Assembly: GCA_028870845.1 (NCBI GenBank)
Contig: JAGWOR010000011.1
Coordinates: forward strand, 1 to 56,302
Source of the DNA: Gammaproteobacteria bacterium
GTDB taxonomy: Bacteria > Pseudomonadota > Gammaproteobacteria > Natronospirales > REEB76
Length of the DNA stretch: 56,302 nucleotides
Direction: 5' to 3'
Shown: positions 26,907 to 34,795 of the stretch, in pieces
Position numbering within the stretch: the first letter of the stretch is position 1
How the letters are laid out: each line of letters starts with the position of its first letter
The notes under the pieces: model-generated
Told to the model about the DNA's origin: nothing
The model's input: only the letters and a program-made list of their open reading frames with translations
Database searches by the model: none
Made by a program: the position numbers and the translations under genes

Positions 26907-29033
26907 ATGCACATTTTCATACCCGCAATCTGGATCACCGCCGGGGTTTCGCTGTTTTCCGGCGTGCTGTTCACGTTTGCCGGCATTGGCCGCAAGCGTG
27001 AACCAGGCTTCCTGCCGTTTGGTTTACTGTGCCTGCTTCTAAGCATATATCTGGTACTAACAGCGGAAATTTATTTGCAGGATTCTGCAGCTATATGCGG
27101 TGAAATCGAATTCTACCGCATCACACTTTTATGTCTGATTTACCCACTCGTGGTTTGGTTCTTTGGTGAATTCATGCGACTCCAACGACTCAAGCCATGG
27201 ATTGTTACAGCTGTTCTAATTTTTGGAATAATTTTAATATTAAATTTTGCTTCTGATGGAAGTTTCTTTTATTACGACTATTCCTTGAGCCATCCCGTAG
27301 TATTAAATTGGGGCGAATCTCTAATCAATTTCAATCCTAAAACGGGTCCGTTACTTGGACTCTTTTACGCCGCGAGTTATGCGGTATTTCTTTGGGCATT
27401 ATGGCGCTCTGTAATTGCCTGGCGCGCTGGAGCTAAACAAAAAGCCATCCCTATTGCTGTATTTTTGATCATACAAGTTACGTCTGTAGTGCGCGATCAA
27501 ATTGTTGCTGGCTCACCTATACCAACAGTATCGCTTGGACAATTCGTTTTCCTGGCATTGGTGCTGCTCATGAGCTTCATCCTGCTGAAGGAAATGCAAC
27601 AGCGCACTGCCGAACTGGAACGCAGCCTCAATGCTTTGCAGACGGAAACCGAACGCCGCCGGCATGTGGAAAACCGCCTGCACCACATGGCCTACCACGA
27701 TTACCTGACGGACCTGCCGAACCGGCGCCTGCTGCGCGAAATCCTCAACGGCGCCCTCAAGCACCACCATGCCACCGGCCAGCTGGGCGCCATCGTGTTC
27801 CTGGACCTGGACCATTTCAAGACCATCAATGACTCCCTCGGGCACCAGGTGGGGGACAAACTCCTGCAGCAGATCGCCGAGCGCCTGCGCAGCGCCCTGC
27901 CCGAAAGCCGCTGCGTAAGCCGCCTGGGCGGCGATGAATTCGCGGTGGTCATCGGCAACCTGGGCAAGGAACGCGCACAGGCCGAGGTTGCTGCCATGCG
28001 CGCCGCGGAAACCCTGCGCGACAGCCTGATCCAGCCGTTCATCATCAGCCACCATGAACTGGTGGTGGGCACCAGCATCGGCGTCACCCTGTTCCCCAAC
28101 GAGAAAGCCGACGTTACCGGCCTGTTCCGCCAGGCGGACCTGGCCCTGTACAGCGCCAAGGCCGCGGGGCGCAATACCGCGGCGGTGTTCGCCGCGCAGA
28201 TGCAGGAGGACGCCGGGCTGCGTATGGTGGTGGAAAAAGGCCTGCGCACGGCCCTGGACAAGCGCGAACTGCGAATCTATTTCCAGCCGCAGCTGAACAT
28301 GAATGGTGATCTCATCGGCGCCGAGGCGCTGCTGCGCTGGAACCATCCGGAATACGGCCTGATGGAGCCGCGGCATTTCATCGGCGTGGCGGAGGAAACC
28401 GGACTGATCCACGTCATCGGCGATTACGTACTCAGTAACGTCTGCACCTACATCCGCAAGTGGAGCCAGGCAAACCTGCCCACTCCGCAACGCCTGGCCA
28501 TCAACGTCAGTCCCTGGCAGCTGGCCACCGCGGGCTTCTCCCGCAAAATCAAGCGCGCCATCGATCTGGCGGGCATCAATCCATCGAGGCTGACGCTGGA
28601 GATTACCGAAAACGCGGTGCTGCAGGACATGGAGGAAGTAGCGCACACCATCCGCGAACTGAGCGCCCTGGGAGTGCGTTTCTCCATCGACGACTTCGGT
28701 TCCGGTTACTCGGCGTTGGCATCCCTCAAAAAACTGCCTTTGCACGAACTCAAGATCGACCGCATCTTCATCAGCGAGATGCGCATCGATCCTCCCGACC
28801 AGTTCATCAGCACCATCATCGCCATGGCCCACAACATGGGCCTGTACGTGATTGCCGAGGGCGTGGAAACCGAGGCCCAGCTGAAGGCCCTGGCCTCCCT
28901 GGGCTGCCACGGCTACCAGGGCTACCTCATCAGCAAGCCCTTGCCAGCGCGCGATTTCGAGCGCTGGCTCAAGAACCGCCGCGCGTCACCCGGCTCCGTG
29001 ACGCACATCAACCTGCAACGCAACAAGTCCTGA
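26907..29033 (+). CDS. Membrane-bound GGDEF-EAL protein (cyclic di-GMP turnover)
   Basis: 708 residues. About seven membrane helices (1-225) form an uncharacterised sensor, then a short coiled coil (EMQQRTAELERSLNALQTETERRR). The diguanylate cyclase domain has the intact active site R-L-G-G-D-E-F-A-V-V (about residue 340). The EAL phosphodiesterase domain has E-A-L-L-R-W (about 470), the DDFGSGYSAL loop and EGVETEAQ. Both activities could be retained. DNA coding for the membrane half (about 27040-27560) is strikingly AT-rich compared with the catalytic half, as if the sensor was acquired separately. A c-di-GMP-binding PilZ protein is encoded at 47102. Confidence 0.92.
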   Translation: MHIFIPAIWITAGVSLFSGVLFTFAGIGRKREPGFLPFGLLCLLLSIYLVLTAEIYLQDSAAICGEIEFYRITLLCLIYPLVVWFFGEFMRLQRLKPWIVTAVLIFGIILILNFASDGSFFYYDYSLSHPVVLNWGESLINFNPKTGPLLGLFYAASYAVFLWALWRSVIAWRAGAKQKAIPIAVFLIIQVTSVVRDQIVAGSPIPTVSLGQFVFLALVLLMSFILLKEMQQRTAELERSLNALQTETERRRHVENRLHHMAYHDYLTDLPNRRLLREILNGALKHHHATGQLGAIVFLDLDHFKTINDSLGHQVGDKLLQQIAERLRSALPESRCVSRLGGDEFAVVIGNLGKERAQAEVAAMRAAETLRDSLIQPFIISHHELVVGTSIGVTLFPNEKADVTGLFRQADLALYSAKAAGRNTAAVFAAQMQEDAGLRMVVEKGLRTALDKRELRIYFQPQLNMNGDLIGAEALLRWNHPEYGLMEPRHFIGVAEETGLIHVIGDYVLSNVCTYIRKWSQANLPTPQRLAINVSPWQLATAGFSRKIKRAIDLAGINPSRLTLEITENAVLQDMEEVAHTIRELSALGVRFSIDDFGSGYSALASLKKLPLHELKIDRIFISEMRIDPPDQFISTIIAMAHNMGLYVIAEGVETEAQLKALASLGCHGYQGYLISKPLPARDFERWLKNRRASPGSVTHINLQRNKS

Positions 29034-29039
29034 CGGACT

Positions 29040-29747
29040 TCAATCCGTTGCAGGCTTCTCCAGTGCCCAGTCCACGGCGCGGCGCGCATGCAGCTCGGTG
29101 GTGTCGAATAACGGCATCTCCGGCGTGTCTTCCAGTTGAAAAAGACTGAATTCCGTGCAGCCCAGTATGGCGCCCTGGGCTCCAGCCGCTCTTAGACGGG
29201 CGATGATTTGCAGAAAGTGCTGTTTAGACTCCGGCCGCACCAGCCCCTTGCACAATTCATCGAAAATCATGTGATGCACCATAGCGCGCTCCTCCTGGTC
29301 CGGCACCATCACCTTCAGGCCGTACCGGTCCTCCAGGCGCCGGCGGTAGAAATCCTGCTCCATGATAAAGCGCGTGCCCAGCAAGGCCACCCTGCCGAGC
29401 CCGCGTCGGCGGACCGTGTCCGCTGTGGCATCCACGATGTGAATCACCGGCATACCCACAGCCTGTTGTATTTCGGGCGCCACCTTGTGCATGGTATTGG
29501 CACAGATGAGCAGGCCATCCGCGCCGCCACGCTCCAGATGCCGGGCTGCGTCCACCAGCAGGCGCGCCGCGCCCTGCCAGTCATCCGCATGCTGCATCCG
29601 CTGCAAAGCGTCGAAGTCGATGCTGTACAGCAGCATTTGCGCGGAATGCAGATCACCCAAGCGTTGCGCCACCAGCTGGTTGATGCGGGCGTAATAATGT
29701 GCTGTCGACTCCCAGCTCATGCCGCCAATCAGACCCAGGGTTTTCAT
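29040..29747 (-). CDS. Aspartate/glutamate racemase-family protein
   Basis: 235 residues. Opening M-K-T-L-G-L-I-G-G-M-S-W-E-S-T and two catalytic-type cysteines, C-A-N-T-M-H-K (near residue 83) and G-C-T-E (near 197), match the Asp/Glu racemase superfamily, closest to the YgeA/RacX subgroup of broad-specificity amino-acid racemases. Both Cys are present, so two-base racemisation is plausible. Its start overlaps the GMC oxidoreductase stop by four bases (29744-29747), so the two enzymes are co-translated. It ends 6 bases from the convergent GGDEF-EAL gene. Confidence 0.88.
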   Translation of the reverse strand: MKTLGLIGGMSWESTAHYYARINQLVAQRLGDLHSAQMLLYSIDFDALQRMQHADDWQGAARLLVDAARHLERGGADGLLICANTMHKVAPEIQQAVGMPVIHIVDATADTVRRRGLGRVALLGTRFIMEQDFYRRRLEDRYGLKVMVPDQEERAMVHHMIFDELCKGLVRPESKQHFLQIIARLRAAGAQGAILGCTEFSLFQLEDTPEMPLFDTTELHARRAVDWALEKPATD

Positions 29748-31354
29748 CCGGCTTCTCCACTTCGAAACTTGCCGCGAATCATGTCCGCGGCTTTTTCAGC
29801 AATCATCATGGCGGGTGCGTTGGTATTGCCGCCAACAAGTGACGGCATCACCGAGGCATCCACCACCCGCAAACCGTCTAGGCCATGCACCCGGAGCTGA
29901 GCATCCACCACCGCCGCAGCATCATCGCCCATGCGGCAGGTACCCACAGGATGGTAAATGGTTTCTGCCCGGGCACGGATTACGTCACGGATTTGTGTAT
30001 CGTCCGACGCTTTCCCACTGAATAGTTCCTGACCGCGGTATGGTTTGAAGGCAGGTGCGGAGAGAATGCGCCGCGCCAGCCTGAATCCGCGCGCCAGTCT
30101 ATCCAGGTCGCGTGCATCGCTCAGATAGGCCGGGTCGATGTGCGGCGCAGCTGCGGGATCCGCGCTGGCCAGCAGCACCCGGCCGCGGCTCGCCGGCCGC
30201 AACAGACAAACGTGCAGGGAATAGCCATGATGCAGGTGCTGCAGCGTGCGGCCGTGGTTGTGCACCACCGCCACGCAGAAGTGCAACTGCACATCGGGCC
30301 GCGGCAGCGCCGCGTCGGTTTTCAGGAAACCGCCGGCCTCCGCCACATTGGTGGCCAGCATGCCGCGGCGCTCACGCCGGTAACGGGCGATTTCACGTAC
30401 CAACCGCCCGATTCCCCGGGGGGAAGCGCCGATCAAGTCCAGGCTCCTGGCCCTGTGGATCAGGGTGATATCCAGATGGTCCTGGAGATTACCGCCCACA
30501 CCCGGCAGGTGCTGCTGGACACTGATGCCCAGCGCCTGCAGGGCCCGGCCGTCACCGATGCCGGACAACATCAACAGCTGCGGCGACTGGAAGGTGCCGG
30601 CACTGAGGATCACTTCCCTGCGCGCCAGCACCTGTTGGATCCGCCCTTCCCGGATAAACTCGACGCCTGCAGCGCGCCTATTTCTGAGCAGCACCCGCCT
30701 GACCCTTGACCGGGTCAGGATTTGCAGGTTGCGTCGCGAGAGATTCGGTTCCAGGTACGCACGCGCAGCGCTCCAACGCTCGCCGTTACGCTGCGTCACC
30801 TGATAGACGCCGACACCTTCCTGGATGTGGCCGTTGAAATCGGGCGACAACGCAAACCCGGCCTGGCATGCAGCATCAAGAAACACTTTGTGCATGGGAT
30901 TGCCGGTGAAGGAATCGTTGACAGGTAACGGACCATCCACGCCATGCCATTCATCGCGGATACGGCCGTTGGCTTCCATGCGCTTAAAATACGGCAGCAC
31001 ATCGTTCCAAGACCAGCCGGAATTTCCGGCCGCCGCCCAGTCATCGTAGTCGGACGGATGTCCGCGGGTGTAGATCATGGCGTTGATGGCGCTGGAACCG
31101 CCCAATGCGCGCCCGCGCGGCTGGTACAGCCTTCGGCCGTTGAGCTGACTCTGGGGAACCGTCTTGAAACACCAGTTGCTCAATGGCGCCGGCACCGTAA
31201 TCACCATGCCCAAGGGCACGCGCACCAGCCAGCCATCGCCGTTACCACCCGCCTCCAGCAGACAGACAGTGATATCCGGATCTTCAGACAACCGGCTCGC
31301 CAGCACGCAGCCGGCAGAACCGCCGCCTGCGATCACATAGTCAAAACGTTGCAT
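29744..31354 (-). CDS. GMC-family FAD-dependent oxidoreductase (choline/alcohol dehydrogenase type)
   Basis: 536 residues from the ATG at 31354. N-terminal FAD motif D-Y-V-I-A-G-G-G-S-A-G-C-V-L-A-S-R-L and the GMC signatures R-G-R-A-L-G-G-S-S-A-I-N-A-M and VILSAGTFQSPQLLMLSGIG. The catalytic His lies in Y-H-P-V-G-T-C-R-M-G, and the C-terminal segment is VVDASVMPSLVGGNTNAPAMMIAEKAADMI. Oxidises a hydroxyl group, passing electrons to FAD. A TTG at 31441 keeps the frame open but adds 29 residues without family similarity. Begins 83 bases after the acyltransferase gene. Substrate unknown; by sequence it looks like an ordinary AlkJ/BetA-type enzyme. Confidence 0.9.
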   Translation of the reverse strand: MQRFDYVIAGGGSAGCVLASRLSEDPDITVCLLEAGGNGDGWLVRVPLGMVITVPAPLSNWCFKTVPQSQLNGRRLYQPRGRALGGSSAINAMIYTRGHPSDYDDWAAAGNSGWSWNDVLPYFKRMEANGRIRDEWHGVDGPLPVNDSFTGNPMHKVFLDAACQAGFALSPDFNGHIQEGVGVYQVTQRNGERWSAARAYLEPNLSRRNLQILTRSRVRRVLLRNRRAAGVEFIREGRIQQVLARREVILSAGTFQSPQLLMLSGIGDGRALQALGISVQQHLPGVGGNLQDHLDITLIHRARSLDLIGASPRGIGRLVREIARYRRERRGMLATNVAEAGGFLKTDAALPRPDVQLHFCVAVVHNHGRTLQHLHHGYSLHVCLLRPASRGRVLLASADPAAAPHIDPAYLSDARDLDRLARGFRLARRILSAPAFKPYRGQELFSGKASDDTQIRDVIRARAETIYHPVGTCRMGDDAAAVVDAQLRVHGLDGLRVVDASVMPSLVGGNTNAPAMMIAEKAADMIRGKFRSGEAG

Positions 31355-31437
31355 ACTAAATCCACAGGATGGACGTGTATGGGAATAACTTTGGCTGCAT
31401 GACTCTGGCTGGCATGCATACACACCAATTGGTTGCG

Positions 31438-32625
31438 TCAAGAATGCACGATGGACAATAATTCCATAGCAACCAGCTGTTCGAGCATTTCCCGTTCCGG
31501 TTCTGCTGCGGCCTCCGTGTTGAATTCCCTTGGCTCTCGGCAGGAGTCGAGCATGTTCCAGATCTGATCGGGTAATGACAGCAGCTTATAATTGGCCTTG
31601 TCCAGCAATACCCGCTCATTTTCCTGGATGATAAATCCAAAACGCCGGTGGTTAAACACCAACCTGTCGCCGGTGTTCCACTCGATTGCGAGTTCCGCTT
31701 CCTCGCCTTCCGGATCTGTGAAAGTGTCCGTCTCCAGGTGCCGCTGCAGGTACATCCAGCCTTCCCATTGCTCGGGCGTGGTTTTGAGATACTCCGCCAG
31801 TACGGCATACAGCTGTTCAGTCGCCCGCAGGCAATAGGCTTCCCGGTCTTCTCCGGAGGCGGCCGGTTCGATGCGGGGATGGAAGGTCATGCGGCGCTGC
31901 AGGGGGCCGGTGACCTGGCACACCACCGGTACGATAGGCAACTTCAGGAAATGGGACAAAAATGCAATTCCCCTGCGGGCATACATGGGCCTGCCCAGCA
32001 GCGGGATCAACAGCATCTTGGCATCCCGCCGCGACGCGCCCTGGACGCCGGTGTTGCCGTCGATATAGGTCAACAGCGACCAACCCTGCCGGGTTTTTCG
32101 CGCCATCACCAGAGCCGAGGTACGCTCCTCGGCGTTGACCACCATTAGCTGCGCGTCCGTGTGGAAATAACCCTTGATGACGGCGAAATTATCCTCAAAG
32201 CGCCGCTTGTGGGCCGCATAGATGTCGCTGGATACCGGCAGCAGGTAGCGCAGCCCGCGGCTGCCCAATACCTGGTTGATGATGCGGTAGGAACCGAAAT
32301 GGTAGGTGCAAAATATGACTGGCTGGCGCCCGGCGGTTGTTAATGTATCTTGTGGGTCGATAATCCGGGTCGTTTCGGATAGAAAACAGCTGTCTTCGTC
32401 CAGCGCCGCCCGCGCCTGGTTGAACAGGATCTCGTTGATGATGCCTGTGTGCTGCGCCAGCGGAATGTCCGGGCGCAGTTGCCTTAAATTGGCTGATGCG
32501 AACTCAATGCAGTTCAGTTCATTTTGATCCGTATTTTCACTCTCCGGCCTGCCCGCGCTGTTGCGCGCGCCGTACTCGGCCTGCATCGATTGAATCTGCT
32601 GCAGGTATTGCCGTGGCTCAAGCAT
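31438..32625 (-). CDS. LpxL/HtrB-like acyltransferase with C-terminal winged-helix (PqqD/RRE-like) region
   Basis: 395 residues, no membrane helix or signal seen. Residues about 100-300 follow the LpxL/HtrB acyltransferase pattern: VIFCTYHFGSYRIINQ around His109, GWSLLTYIDGNTG, the FLSHFLKLPIVPVVCQ segment and the typical closing TPEQWEGWMYLQRHL. The usual H-x4-D/E catalytic pair reads H109-FGSY-R114, so the acidic residue is missing. Residues about 320-395 (RLVFNHRRFGFIIQENERVLLD...PDQIWNMLDS...LEQLVAMELLSIV) have the strand-strand-helix-helix order of PqqD-like peptide-binding domains; this is a fold-level guess. The ATG overlaps the stop of a 45-residue ORF by 8 bases, so translation is probably coupled. 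Confidence 0.7.
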   Translation of the reverse strand: MLEPRQYLQQIQSMQAEYGARNSAGRPESENTDQNELNCIEFASANLRQLRPDIPLAQHTGIINEILFNQARAALDEDSCFLSETTRIIDPQDTLTTAGRQPVIFCTYHFGSYRIINQVLGSRGLRYLLPVSSDIYAAHKRRFEDNFAVIKGYFHTDAQLMVVNAEERTSALVMARKTRQGWSLLTYIDGNTGVQGASRRDAKMLLIPLLGRPMYARRGIAFLSHFLKLPIVPVVCQVTGPLQRRMTFHPRIEPAASGEDREAYCLRATEQLYAVLAEYLKTTPEQWEGWMYLQRHLETDTFTDPEGEEAELAIEWNTGDRLVFNHRRFGFIIQENERVLLDKANYKLLSLPDQIWNMLDSCREPREFNTEAAAEPEREMLEQLVAMELLSIVHS

Positions 32626-32755
32626 GCGAGATATCGGGTATTTTTGAATTGTTTGCTGAAAACCAAAGAAAGAGGCCTGCGCCGGACTGGTTTGGTACGT
32701 CGCAGGCCCCGTGAGTAGTATCGAAGAATGCCGTGGCGATGGGTTCGCTCGACAT
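32618..32755 (-). CDS. Small ORF (45 residues) coupled to the acyltransferase gene
   Basis: ATG at 32755, TGA at 32620-32618, overlapping the acyltransferase start by 8 bases. The peptide begins M-S-S-E-P-I-A-T and has one Cys in T-T-H-G-A-C-D-V and a G-A-G-L-F-L-W-F core. It begins 14 bases after the stop of the 47-residue peptide gene. The ribosome-binding site is weak (GAGG about 12 bases away), so it may be made by reinitiation or may only carry ribosomes into the acyltransferase gene. No known family. Confidence 0.4.
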   Translation of the reverse strand: MSSEPIATAFFDTTHGACDVPNQSGAGLFLWFSANNSKIPDISHA

Positions 32756-32769
32756 TATCTGGTCTTGCC

Positions 32770-32913
32770 TCAGGCCGGTTTGAAAACCACCACCCGGCAA
32801 GCTACAGTATTTCCTGTGAATTTCATCTTGTTGGCATCCTTGATTTCCTTGATGCCAAGCGCCTGCTTCTGTACAGGCAGTTTTTTCCGAAACACGACAT
32901 TAGAAGTTTTCAT
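32770..32913 (-). CDS. 47-residue Lys-rich peptide, candidate modified-peptide precursor
   Basis: ATG at 32913-32911 with a perfect AGGAGG 7-8 bases upstream, the best ribosome-binding site of this region. The stop TGA is at 32772-32770. The peptide starts M-K-T-S-N-V-V-F-R-K-K-L-P-V and ends V-A-C-R-V-V-V-F-K-P-A: nine Lys, one Cys (39), no signal peptide. It is too short for usual gene-calling cut-offs. Placed first in a leftward run with an acyltransferase carrying a possible peptide-binding domain, an oxidoreductase and a racemase-family protein, it could be a precursor peptide. It could also simply be a small basic protein. I recognise no homologue. Confidence 0.6.
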   Translation of the reverse strand: MKTSNVVFRKKLPVQKQALGIKEIKDANKMKFTGNTVACRVVVFKPA

Positions 32914-33051
32914 TGGTAACCCTCCTTACCAATTAATCAACCTATGAACGATTTGTGTGCTGGGCGCTACGCCCTCCCGAGTTGTTATTCAGCCCTGGAT
33001 GACCCAGGCCCACCACTGGTCTGTTGAGACTTTACTTCAACATCGCGTGTA

Positions 33052-33079
33052 GTTATAGCATAACTGTTTGATTTTACAA
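33052..33079 (-). promoter_or_regulatory. Candidate promoter of the small-peptide/acyltransferase run
   Basis: Minus-strand TTGTAA (33079-33074), 16-base spacer, TATAAC (33057-33052), in an AT-rich patch of the 287-base gap upstream of the peptide gene. This leaves a leader of about 130 bases. The rest of the gap shows no gene. Confidence 0.5.
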
Positions 33080-33197
33080 TCGAAGGGATCAATTCCCCGG
33101 CCGTAAACTTGTGAAATATAAGTGACAGGGAACATAACGAAGCCGGCCGGATGCGCTCTCCAGCAGGGGCTATTTGCGATCAAGGCGTGATACAGGA

Positions 33198-33500
33198 TTA
33201 ATCGCGTACCGATTGCATGCTTTCCTGCAATGAAACAGGATTTTCTTCCACCCAGCGCAGTTTTTTCTCCCGGGTGCAGCGCTTGAGCCCGGCTTCCAGC
33301 TGCAGGGCCGCAGAGCGGCCGGCGACCTGCCTGGCTGCGATCAACATTTTTGGTGGATTGGAACGGGTAAAGCGGGCGGCTTTTTTGCCCGTGTTATGTT
33401 CACTCAATCTGCGTTGCAGATCCGTAGTGATACCGGTGTACAGCCTCCCGTCCCGGCATTCCAATATATAAACATAATATGGTTTGTCATTCAGGCGCAT
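33198..33500 (-). CDS. GIY-YIG nuclease-superfamily protein (UPF0213 type)
   Basis: 100 residues. It has P-Y-Y-V-Y-I-L-E-C-R-D-G-R-L-Y-T-G-I-T-T-D-L, the GIY-YIG core in the YVYIL...YTGIT variant, followed by R-R-L-S-E-H-N and the conserved Glu in A-A-L-Q-L-E-A-G-L-K. This is the length of single-domain UPF0213 proteins, whose DNA substrate is unclear. It stands alone, with a 55-base gap to the DUF5996 gene on the same strand. Confidence 0.85.
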   Translation of the reverse strand: MRLNDKPYYVYILECRDGRLYTGITTDLQRRLSEHNTGKKAARFTRSNPPKMLIAARQVAGRSAALQLEAGLKRCTREKKLRWVEENPVSLQESMQSVRD

Positions 33501-33555
33501 ATTGCATGCCTGTGCATATTCATCATTTTAATGCCACTTCCTGAAATCCGGATCC

Positions 33556-34410
33556 CTAGTTAACCAGGTTTTTCAGGATGCGATATGCGTGCTTCCAGAA
33601 TACCGCAAGCACCCGCTTCTGGGAGGTTTGATTGAGTAAATCAGTTGCCATCAGCACCAAGCCGGTCCATTCAGACCGGTGCCAATGTGCCGGTACTGGC
33701 CCCTCGGGCAGCAATTCACAGTCGGGATAGGGCCATGGCGTAGCGTAAAAATACGGCTGGTCGTAATACTTGTCCCCGGGTGACATGCCGAGGCTAACGG
33801 AACCGCCGCTATCCCCTGCTCCACCCTCCAGATGCATCAGCAGCGAATAATCGAAGTGATGCGGCCAGACACGCGGTGTCACGTTCAAGGCATTCGCGCT
33901 GGAAAAATCGCACAGTACCTGGCTGCTTAATTCAAAGTATCTGGCCAATTCCGCCACCGCGTCCCTCTGTCCGGTAAATGCAAACTGTTCGTCTGCTCCC
34001 AGTACGTTTGCATCGATGGGATTTATCGAGCGCACGCTAAATGCTGCGCCGTTCAGTCCTTGATACGTAAACACCTGGCGCATTTCGGTTTCCAGCTGCG
34101 TTAGTGTCATGCCTTCAAGCGGCCAGCGCCTGATCACCGAGCCGGATTCCCGCACTACGCTTACAGCCGTTACATCGAGCTGCAGAGCCACTCTAAATGC
34201 ACCGGCTGGCGCTGGCACCAGCAAACCTTCCAGACTGTTCCTGAATGGTTTCCATGCCATGCTGATATGGCTGTAATCAGGCGCCACCGGCAGGAACACC
34301 CGCCCCGTGTTGCCTACAGCCTGTACAGACATATGCAACAGGCGGCGTGCTGTTGCCAGCTTTAAGGGCGCAACTCCGCCAATAGCACACACCGGCTGCC
34401 CGGCATTCAT
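33556..34410 (-). CDS. DUF5996 family protein
   Basis: 284 residues, soluble, no signal peptide. Diagnostic motifs W-P-H-H-F-D-Y-S-L-L and S-V-S-L-G-M-S-P-G-D-K-Y-Y-D-Q-P-Y-F-Y-A-T-P-W-P-Y match the DUF5996 family, found in many bacteria without known function. The conserved His pair and Asp could bind metal, but this is not established. Single gene by spacing. Confidence 0.75.
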   Translation of the reverse strand: MNAGQPVCAIGGVAPLKLATARRLLHMSVQAVGNTGRVFLPVAPDYSHISMAWKPFRNSLEGLLVPAPAGAFRVALQLDVTAVSVVRESGSVIRRWPLEGMTLTQLETEMRQVFTYQGLNGAAFSVRSINPIDANVLGADEQFAFTGQRDAVAELARYFELSSQVLCDFSSANALNVTPRVWPHHFDYSLLMHLEGGAGDSGGSVSLGMSPGDKYYDQPYFYATPWPYPDCELLPEGPVPAHWHRSEWTGLVLMATDLLNQTSQKRVLAVFWKHAYRILKNLVN

Positions 34411-34480
34411 GTCAGCGGCTTCATATATACTAGGAGTGTCCGGTACATTGAATGACGGGTTTTACCGGAACTGAAACCAG

Positions 34481-34741
34481 TCATTGCAGCAGCGCATGAT
34501 CCTTGGGCAGCTGCTTCGAATACCAGATGGCCAGTTTGTGGCGCATGCTCTGCTGCGATACCTGGTCTTCCGGCAATGGCTGGATCAGCTGGTCATGCAC
34601 CAGCAGCCGGTAAATGTAGAGAATCTTGTCGGCCGCGGAATCGGTAGGTTCGAAGACGGCCGCGCCGCGCTGCTCCGCGTACCTGACCCCCGCCAGGATT
34701 GCCTCGTGCACCAATTCAGTCTCGTGCTTGAGTTTTTTCAT
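34481..34741 (-). CDS. DUF5062 family protein
   Basis: 86 residues from the ATG at 34741 (M-K-K-L-K-H-E-T-E-L); a TTG four codons upstream is less likely. The segment K-I-L-Y-I-Y-R-L-L-V-H-D-Q-L-I-Q-P-L-P-E-D and the ending A-I-W-Y-S-K-Q-L-P match DUF5062, a small all-helical family found mainly in gammaproteobacteria. Function unknown. A 13-bp hairpin lies just upstream. Confidence 0.75.
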   Translation of the reverse strand: MKKLKHETELVHEAILAGVRYAEQRGAAVFEPTDSAADKILYIYRLLVHDQLIQPLPEDQVSQQSMRHKLAIWYSKQLPKDHALLQ

Positions 34742-34756
34742 GCGAATGGCCAAAGT

Positions 34757-34789
34757 CGGGACGCGCAGCGGTGATTGCTGCGCGTCCCG
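34757..34789 (-). terminator. 13-bp perfect hairpin after the BNR-repeat protein gene
   Basis: CGGGACGCGCAGC (34757-34769) and GCTGCGCGTCCCG (34777-34789) with a 7-base loop. Lies 6 bases past the stop of the leftward gene at 34796. No T tract follows, so termination is probable rather than certain; it also forms the leader of the DUF5062 gene. Confidence 0.6.
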
Positions 34790-34795
34790 CTCCGT

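Noticed and set aside
27513..28910. 465-codon antisense frame inside the GGDEF-EAL gene
   Set aside because: No family signature, and the opposite strand has unmistakable GGDEF and EAL motifs.
32711..32947. 78-codon plus-strand frame opposite the small peptide
   Set aside because: No ribosome-binding site, and it is exactly antisense to the 47-residue gene that has a perfect one.
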